From assembly GCF_051903075.1 (NCBI RefSeq), contig NZ_CP182422.1, positions 3,286,001 to 3,350,000 of the forward strand: DNA of 64,000 nt, in the 5' to 3' direction. The DNA is from Embleya sp051903075. Its GTDB lineage: Bacteria; Actinomycetota; Actinomycetes; Streptomycetales; Streptomycetaceae. The translations under genes and the position numbers were made by a program. Each line of letters starts with the position of its first letter. The stretch's first letter is position 1. The notes beneath the pieces were generated by a model. It saw only the letters and a program-made list of their open reading frames with translations, was not told the origin of the DNA and did no database searches. Below are positions 59,295-64,000 of this stretch, one piece after another.

Positions 59295-60560
59295 TCAAGC
59301 CCCCGCCGCACCCACCCGATCCCGATCGAAATCAAGATCGAGCATCCGAATCGCATTGCCCCGGATGATCTTGTAAACGGTCTCCGCCCCCAGCCCCGCC
59401 AGATGCTCCTCGGCGATCTTCTTCGTGTGCGGCCACGTGGAGTCGACGTGCGGGTAGTCGGTCTCGAACGTGACGTTGTCCTCGCCGATCACATCGAGCG
59501 AGTTGACCCCGTGCCGGTCCCGGAAGAAGCAGGCGAACATGTTCCGCCGGAAGTAGTACGACGGCGCCTCGGGCAACACCTCGCCGGTGACCGCCCAGGC
59601 CCGGTGCTCCAGCCACACGTCGTCCATGCGCTCCAGGGCGTACGGGATCCAGCCCATCTGCCCCTCGGAGTAGGCCAGCTTGATCTTCGGGAACCGCGCC
59701 GGGATGCCCGCGAAGATGAAGTCGGCCATCGAGGCCATCGCGTTGTTGAAGCTCAGCGACGCCTGGACCGCCGCCGGCGCGTCCGGCGAGGCGGCCGGCA
59801 TCGTCGAGGACGAGCCGATGTGCATGTTGATCGTCACGCCCAGATCGGCGCAGGTCTCGAAGAACGGGTCCCAGTAGCCGGTGTGGATGCTGGGCAGGCC
59901 GAGGAAGGCCGGGATCTCCGAGAAGCACACGGCGGTGACCCCGCGCGCGCGATTGCGCTTGATCTCCTCGACGGCGAGCTGCACGTCCCACAGCGGGATG
60001 ATGATCAGCGGGATGAGCCGCCCGCCGGAGTCGCCGCACCACTCCTCGACCATCCAGTCGTTGTAGGCGCGCACGCACGCGAGCGCGACCTCCTTGTCCG
60101 CGGCCTCCGAGAAGGTCTGGCCGCAGAACCGCGGGAAGGTCGGGAAGCACAGCGAGGCCTCGACATGGTTGACGTCCATGTCCTTCAGCCGCTCGGCCGG
60201 GTCGTACAGTCCGGGGCGCATCTCGCCGCGCGTGATGCCTTCGAGGGTCATCTCGTCCCGGCTGAAGCCGACGGCGGCGATGTTGCGCTTGTACGGGAAG
60301 CGCAGGTCCTCGTAGAACCACCAGTCGGCCGGTGGGCCGTTGGGATCGGTGGTGATCTTGTAACTCGCCCCGGTGTACTCCAGCTGACCGATGCCCGTGG
60401 TGACCGGCTTCGGGCCGCGCTCGTGGTACTTCTTCGGCAACCAGCGCTCGAACAGGTGTGCCGGCTCGATGACATGGTCATCGACGCTGATGATCTTCGG
60501 CAGTTCACCGAAGGAGTTTCCGGACTGTGTGGCAGCCTGCCCGGGCTGGTTGGTGCTCAT
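59295..60560 (-). CDS. Amidohydrolase-2 family metal-dependent hydrolase
   Basis: 421 residues, TIM-barrel amidohydrolase/decarboxylase family. Metal-binding elements: SVDDHVIEP near residue 25 (D-x-H type), GVTINMHIGSSSTMP, KLAYSEGQMGWIPYALERMD, and TFETDYPHVDSTWPHTKK near the C-terminus. Members hydrolyse or decarboxylate aromatic and alicyclic acids. First gene of the minus-strand operon continuing to the SDR and FadE pair, with palindrome 60583-60597 overlapping its promoter. Substrate unknown. Confidence 0.88.
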   Translation of the reverse strand: MSTNQPGQAATQSGNSFGELPKIISVDDHVIEPAHLFERWLPKKYHERGPKPVTTGIGQLEYTGASYKITTDPNGPPADWWFYEDLRFPYKRNIAAVGFSRDEMTLEGITRGEMRPGLYDPAERLKDMDVNHVEASLCFPTFPRFCGQTFSEAADKEVALACVRAYNDWMVEEWCGDSGGRLIPLIIIPLWDVQLAVEEIKRNRARGVTAVCFSEIPAFLGLPSIHTGYWDPFFETCADLGVTINMHIGSSSTMPAASPDAPAAVQASLSFNNAMASMADFIFAGIPARFPKIKLAYSEGQMGWIPYALERMDDVWLEHRAWAVTGEVLPEAPSYYFRRNMFACFFRDRHGVNSLDVIGEDNVTFETDYPHVDSTWPHTKKIAEEHLAGLGAETVYKIIRGNAIRMLDLDFDRDRVGAAGA

Positions 60561-60582
60561 CGGCCCCTCCCGCTCACTAAAT

Positions 60583-60597
60583 CTGATGGACCGTCAG
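60583..60597. promoter_or_regulatory. Extended CTGAT-N5-GTCAG palindrome
   Basis: CTAAATCTGAT-GGACC-GTCAGATTTAG (60577-60603) is symmetric over 11-base arms except one position, the longest match in the family. It lies 23 bases from the amidohydrolase start and 62 from the isochorismatase-fold start. Confidence 0.75.
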
Positions 60598-60632
60598 ATT
60601 TAGCGTAATCTCTGGGCGGAGGGAACCACAAG

Positions 60633-60647
60633 CTGACTCAACGTCAG
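60633..60647. promoter_or_regulatory. CTGAC-N5-GTCAG palindrome next to the isochorismatase-fold gene
   Basis: Perfect arms around TCAAC, only 11 bases before the ATG at 60659, touching the ribosome site AGGAGA. Second site in the same divergent region, 36 bases from the first. Confidence 0.7.
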
Positions 60648-60658
60648 GAGAATCACGG

Positions 60659-61273
60659 ATGGCCCTGCGTCTCGAAGAACTGATCGACCCCGGACACACC
60701 GCGTTGATCACCCAGGAATGCCAGAACGGAGTGATCGGCACGCAGGCGGTGTTCCCCGCGCTGACCGCGCACACCGGGGGGCTGATTCCGGCCGTCGATC
60801 GGCTCGCCAAGGCCGCCCGCCGGGCCCAAGTCCCGGTCGTGCACTGCCTGGCGGTGCGCCGCCCGGACGGCCGGGGCGCCAACACCAACGCCCGGATGTT
60901 CGGCGCCGCGGCCAAGGCGCCGGTGCTCCTGGCCCCCGGCTCGGACGCCGCCGCGGTGGCCGACGGGATCACCGTCCACCCCTCCGACCTGGTGCTTTCC
61001 CGCTACCACGGACTCGGCCCGATGGCCGACACCGGACTGGCCGCCGTACTGCGGAACCTGGGCGTGCGTACCGTCGTGGGCGTCGGCGTCTCGCTCAACG
61101 TCGGCATGCTCAACTTCGCGATGGACGCGGTGAACGCGGGATTCCAATTCGTCGTACCGCGCGAGGCGGTGGCCGGATTCCCTCCCGAATACGCCGAAGC
61201 CGTACTCGCCAACACCTTCAACGCGATCGCGACGATCACCACGGTCGACGCCGTACTGGCCGCCTGGGCCTGA
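60659..61273 (+). CDS. Isochorismatase-fold protein lacking the catalytic cysteine
   Basis: 204 residues of the cysteine-hydrolase (isochorismatase-like) family. The usual N-terminal aspartate motif is ALITQECQNGVIG (Glu in place of Asp). At the nucleophile position the chain reads VGVGVSLNVGMLNFAMDAVN, with Gly where most members have Cys. True isochorismatases (EntB, PhzD) also have Gly there, so the protein may act without a thiol nucleophile. ATG with AGGAGA eight bases upstream. Controlled by two palindromes. Confidence 0.8.
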   Translation: MALRLEELIDPGHTALITQECQNGVIGTQAVFPALTAHTGGLIPAVDRLAKAARRAQVPVVHCLAVRRPDGRGANTNARMFGAAAKAPVLLAPGSDAAAVADGITVHPSDLVLSRYHGLGPMADTGLAAVLRNLGVRTVVGVGVSLNVGMLNFAMDAVNAGFQFVVPREAVAGFPPEYAEAVLANTFNAIATITTVDAVLAAWA

Positions 61274-61276
61274 CCC

Positions 61277-61313
61277 CTGATGCCCCGTCACCAATCCGGT
61301 GACGGGGCATCAG
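61277..61313. terminator. Bidirectional terminator
   Basis: Perfect 16-base stem CTGATGCCCCGTCACC/GGTGACGGGGCATCAG with loop AATCC, between two convergent genes. Confidence 0.85.
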
Positions 61314-61350
61314 CAGCGGTTCGGGGTGGCCTGGAAGGCCGAATCGGCGG

Positions 61351-62913
61351 TCAGCGCCGGGGCGTCCAGGGCTTCTTGTCGTACTCCTCGCGCAGCTTGA
61401 ACTTCAACACCTTGCGCAGCGTCTCGTTCCGCGGCAGCGCGTCGACCAGTTCCAATTGCTCCGGGATCTTCTGCGTCATCAGCCCGGCCTCGCGCAGGTA
61501 GCCGACCATCTCGGCGAATTCCAGGTCGGATTCACCCGGTTGGCGCTCCACCACGGCGCAGACCCGCTCTCCGCGCTCGCGGTCGACCAGGCCGATCACC
61601 GCCGCGTCGGCGACCTTCGGGTGGGCGAACAGCAGGTCCTCGATCTCGCGCGCGGAGATGTTCTCCCCCTTGCGGATGATCACGTCCTTGAGCCGACCGG
61701 TCAGCGAGAGGTGCCCGTCGGCGCGCAGTCGGCCCAGGTCGCCGGTGCGGAAGAAGCCGTCCTCGTCGAACGCGTCGGCGGTCAGCGCGGGGTCGGTGTA
61801 CCCCTTGAACACCATCGGCCCACGCAGCCGGACCTCGCCCTCCTCGCCGGTGTCCGCGACGGAGCCGTCCGCCCGCGCGATGCGCACCTCGATGCCGCTG
61901 ACCGGCTTGCCCTCGGTGTACGAGCGCTGGTCCTCGGAGTCGTACGGTCCGCCCTGGGCGATCATCGGCGACTCGGTCATCCCGTACCCGTGGCACAGGA
62001 TCGCCCGCATCTCGTCGCGCACCTCGCCGACCAGCTCCGGCGGCTTGGGCGCGCCGCCGCCGGAGACGATCCGCAGGGTCGGGATGATCTTCTCGCCGGG
62101 CTGCTTGCGCTGCTCGTTCAGGAACGCGACATAGAACGCGGTCGAGCCGCCGACCATGGTGACGCCGAGCCGCTTGTACACCGGCACCACGCCCGCCGGG
62201 TCGAAGTTCTCCACGATCACCGCCGGGAAGCCCGAGGCGAGCACGGTGACGATGTAGTCCGGGCCCGCGATGTGCGCGTACGGGAACGCGATCGAGCCGA
62301 TGTCGCTCGGCGACATGTCCAGCGCGACGGCCAGCCCCTTGCCGCCCGCGAGCAGCGTCGAGTCGCTGTGCTGGACGCCCTTCGGGTCGGACGTGGTCCC
62401 GGAGGTGTAGTAGAGCCAACGCACCTCGTCGCCGTCGGTCGGCGCGGGCGGCAGGTCGGCCGGGTCGCCCTCGGGCAGCTCGTCGTAGGCGACCATGACG
62501 CGCGGCGCCGGGCTCAGCTCCTTGGCCAGCGCCTCACCCATGCCGACGAAGTCGAAGCCCTTCCACTCGCGCGGACACAGGAAGAACTCGGCCCCGGTCT
62601 GCCGCAGACAGAACCCGACCTCCTTCTCCCGGTAGAACGGGATGATCGGGTTCTGCACCGCGCCGAGCCGGGCGAGCGCGAACGAGACCACGATGGACTC
62701 GATCCGCGTGGTCAACTGCCAGGTCACACGGGTCCCGGCGGTGACGCCGAGCGCGTGGAAGCCCGCGGCCACGCGCTCGGCCCACGCCTTGAACCCACCG
62801 AAGGTGACCCTGCGGTCCTCCGGGTCGAGCAGCATGGGTACATCGGGAGACGCCGCCGCGCGGCGCTCCACCAGCTCCCAGAGAGTGGTGGCGTCGTAGA
62901 TCGGGTCAGACAC
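61351..62913 (-). CDS. Acyl-CoA synthetase (AMP-forming, FadD type)
   Basis: 520 residues. P-loop LYYTSGTTSDPKGVQHSD (about 167), GYGMTESPMIAQGG (A5, about 290), GYTDPALTADAFDEDGFFRT and TGDLGRLRADGHLSLTGRLK (A7/A8), KGENISAREIEDLL, and a C-terminal lysine in NETLRKVLKFKLREEY. Pattern fits medium-chain or alicyclic acid:CoA ligases (cyclohexanecarboxylate-CoA ligase-like). GTG at 62913 with GGAGG four bases upstream. Divergent from the Rieske gene with palindrome 62989-63003 between. Confidence 0.9.
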   Translation of the reverse strand: MSDPIYDATTLWELVERRAAASPDVPMLLDPEDRRVTFGGFKAWAERVAAGFHALGVTAGTRVTWQLTTRIESIVVSFALARLGAVQNPIIPFYREKEVGFCLRQTGAEFFLCPREWKGFDFVGMGEALAKELSPAPRVMVAYDELPEGDPADLPPAPTDGDEVRWLYYTSGTTSDPKGVQHSDSTLLAGGKGLAVALDMSPSDIGSIAFPYAHIAGPDYIVTVLASGFPAVIVENFDPAGVVPVYKRLGVTMVGGSTAFYVAFLNEQRKQPGEKIIPTLRIVSGGGAPKPPELVGEVRDEMRAILCHGYGMTESPMIAQGGPYDSEDQRSYTEGKPVSGIEVRIARADGSVADTGEEGEVRLRGPMVFKGYTDPALTADAFDEDGFFRTGDLGRLRADGHLSLTGRLKDVIIRKGENISAREIEDLLFAHPKVADAAVIGLVDRERGERVCAVVERQPGESDLEFAEMVGYLREAGLMTQKIPEQLELVDALPRNETLRKVLKFKLREEYDKKPWTPRR

Positions 62914-62988
62914 GTGTCCTCCGCGCGGAAAGCCGGGGCCGGGGTACGTCGCCGGGGCATGGCGAAGCCGAAGCCCCGGGGCATTGAC

Positions 62989-63003
62989 CTGACGGTACGT
63001 CAG
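62989..63003. promoter_or_regulatory. CTGAC-N5-GTCAG palindrome between ligase and Rieske genes
   Basis: Perfect arms around GGTAC, preceded by TTGAC, 76 bases from the ligase start and 132 from the Rieske start. Confidence 0.7.
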
Positions 63004-63134
63004 AAGCTTTGCGGGAAGAAAGACTTCGCGTGGTCACGCGGATCACAACCGGATCTCGGCGACCTTGATCGCATACTGGCGAAGCAAGGCCGTACTGCCT
63101 AACCTGGGGCGATACCGCCAACCCCGGGGGCACG

Positions 63135-63509
63135 ATGTCACCCTTCCGCCGGGAGCGCCCACCCGTGTGCCTGGGCCCGCTCGCGAGCCTCCCCGAAGGC
63201 GTCCCGACCCGAGTCGGCACCAGCCCCCCGGTCGCGATCCTGCGCCACGGCGACACGGTCCACGTCTTCGAGGACCGCTGCCCCCACGCCGGCGCCATCC
63301 TCTCCAGAGGCACCCTGACCAACGAACACCTCACCTGCCCGGCCCACAAGGCCACCTTCGAAATAGCCACAGGCCGCTCCCTCGGCCCGGTCCCATGCCG
63401 CCCACTACGCACATACAAGTCCTGGACCGAAAACAACCTCGTCTACCACTCCCCATCCCCCCGCCCCACCAAAAAATCCAACGCCTCCCCCTGCCCCAAC
63501 CACCCCTGA
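63135..63509 (+). CDS. Rieske [2Fe-2S] ferredoxin-like protein
   Basis: 124 residues. Cluster motif C-x-H...C-x2-H intact: Cys49/His51 in DRCPHAGA and Cys68/His71 in TCPAHKA. Typical of soluble Rieske ferredoxins that feed ring-hydroxylating or monooxygenase components, or of the N-terminal domain of such oxygenases. The C-terminus is a Pro/Ser/Lys tail that runs into the repeat field, so the true end may be eroded. ATG at 63135. Partner oxygenase not in the window. Confidence 0.82.
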   Translation: MSPFRRERPPVCLGPLASLPEGVPTRVGTSPPVAILRHGDTVHVFEDRCPHAGAILSRGTLTNEHLTCPAHKATFEIATGRSLGPVPCRPLRTYKSWTENNLVYHSPSPRPTKKSNASPCPNHP

Positions 63510-64000
63510 CCCCAACGGCCGCCAAGGTGGCCACCGCACCCTGTCAAAGCCCCCACCCCAAAGCCACCCAAGCCAACCCGGCCCCACTCAAAGCCGATCC
63601 ACCACCCCGACCAAGCCACCCAACCCGGCCGGCACTCAAGCCCACCCCAGCCAAGCAACACCCCACCGACCAAGAGCCCCTCAACCCGGCCCGCCGCTCA
63701 AAGCCGATACACCACACCACCCCCACCCAGCCCGTCCGGCGCTTGAAGCCACCCCAGCCAAGCAACACCGAACCGGCCAGGAACCCCACCAACTCGGCCG
63801 CCGCTCGAAGCCGATACACCACACCACCCCCACCCAGCCCGGCCGGCGCTTGAAGCGATGCACCACATCGACCAGGCCAGCCAGCCCGGCCGGCGTTCGA
63901 GACCGCCTCAGCCAAGCAATGCCCAACCGGCCACCATCAGCCCGGCCGGCGCTTGAGGCCACCCCACCCAAGCAATGCGCAACCGGCCAGGAGCCCCATC
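63510..64000. repeat. Intergenic element field at the right edge
   Basis: No gene. At least six copies of CAGCCCG(G/T)CCGGCG(C/T)TTGA(G/A)GCC or degenerate forms (AACCCGGCCGGCACTCAAGCC near 63632), mixed with C-rich ACCCCAGCCAAGCAA-type spacers and a repeated AAGCCGATACACCACACCACC block (63700 and 63809). Continues beyond the window. Confidence 0.75.

Overview
The window is high-GC, GTG-rich, densely coding actinomycete DNA. It carries many GTGA/ATGA four-base gene overlaps, XRE/DUF397/ATPase gene sets, WXG100-type proteins and the CAGCCCG(T/G)CCGGCG(C/T)TTGAGG intergenic element common in streptomycetes. I infer a Streptomyces-like organism (Streptomycetaceae or a close relative). I recognise no rRNA, tRNA, CRISPR array or intact transposase.

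The dominant theme is catabolism of steroid-type CoA thioesters. At 2.3-5.9 kb lies echA20-ipdA-ipdB-ipdC, the ring-opening module that breaks the C and D rings of steroids. It is divergent from an SDR and a TetR gene, the same arrangement as around Rv3549c-Rv3553 in Mycobacterium tuberculosis. A second core piece, fadE30-ipdF, sits at 30.4-32.4 kb. Around these are an MMPL exporter cut by the window edge (1-2106), acyl-CoA dehydrogenases (8.1, 33.2, 36.6, 55.8 and 56.8 kb), acyl-CoA ligases (9.5, 11.2, 61.4 kb), SDRs (6.1, 29.4, 52.6, 58.2 kb), an enoyl-CoA hydratase (14.0 kb), an HsaB-like flavin reductase (15.0 kb), a zinc alcohol dehydrogenase (24.5 kb), a cyclase-family hydrolase (28.1 kb), a racemase/hydratase/dehydrogenase operon (33.2-37.7 kb), an amidohydrolase (59.3 kb), an isochorismatase-fold protein (60.7 kb) and a Rieske ferredoxin (63.1 kb). 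No thiolase, HsaACD, KshAB or KstD is visible, so the pathway must be completed elsewhere.

These scattered operons share one palindrome, (A/T)CTGAC-N5-GTCAG(A/T). I found it at about a dozen intergenic positions, nearly always just upstream of a catabolic gene. It does not resemble the known KstR (AAC-N2-GTT) or KstR2 (CAAG-N2-CTTG) operators. The TetR protein at 6904-7554 is the only TetR in the window and the obvious candidate ligand. This apparent regulon is the most interesting system here.

Between the catabolic blocks are accessory segments. 18.4-24.4 kb holds a low-complexity hypothetical protein, a deleted remnant of the 24.5 kb alcohol dehydrogenase gene, a truncated DinB-like gene, a MarR gene with its operator, and a three-gene WXG100/type VII-like operon. 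25.8-27.5 kb holds an XRE plus leucine-rich-repeat-variant pair. 38.1-40.1 kb encodes a secreted ricin-type lectin, a lipoprotein and a small secreted protein. 40.4-42.3 kb is a striking non-coding structure: about four copies of a ~205-210 bp unit in one orientation and about four in the other, with nearly identical inner arms. 42.3-45.7 kb is an XRE/DUF397/ATPase/prim-pol-like/degenerate radical-SAM set. 45.8-55.6 kb is a mixture of housekeeping-style and accessory genes (kinase-like ATPase, GNAT, reductase, AraC-GyrI, a frameshifted DUF4419 gene, VOC protein, BP74-hemopexin protein, lipoprotein, methyltransferase).

Intergenic gaps at 7.6-8.1, 13.4-14.0, 55.6-55.8 and 63.5-64.0 kb are filled by the CAGCCCGTCCGGCGCTTGAGG element, which often pairs with an inverted copy to form terminator-like hairpins. 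All motif finding was done by eye, so site counts are minimum estimates.
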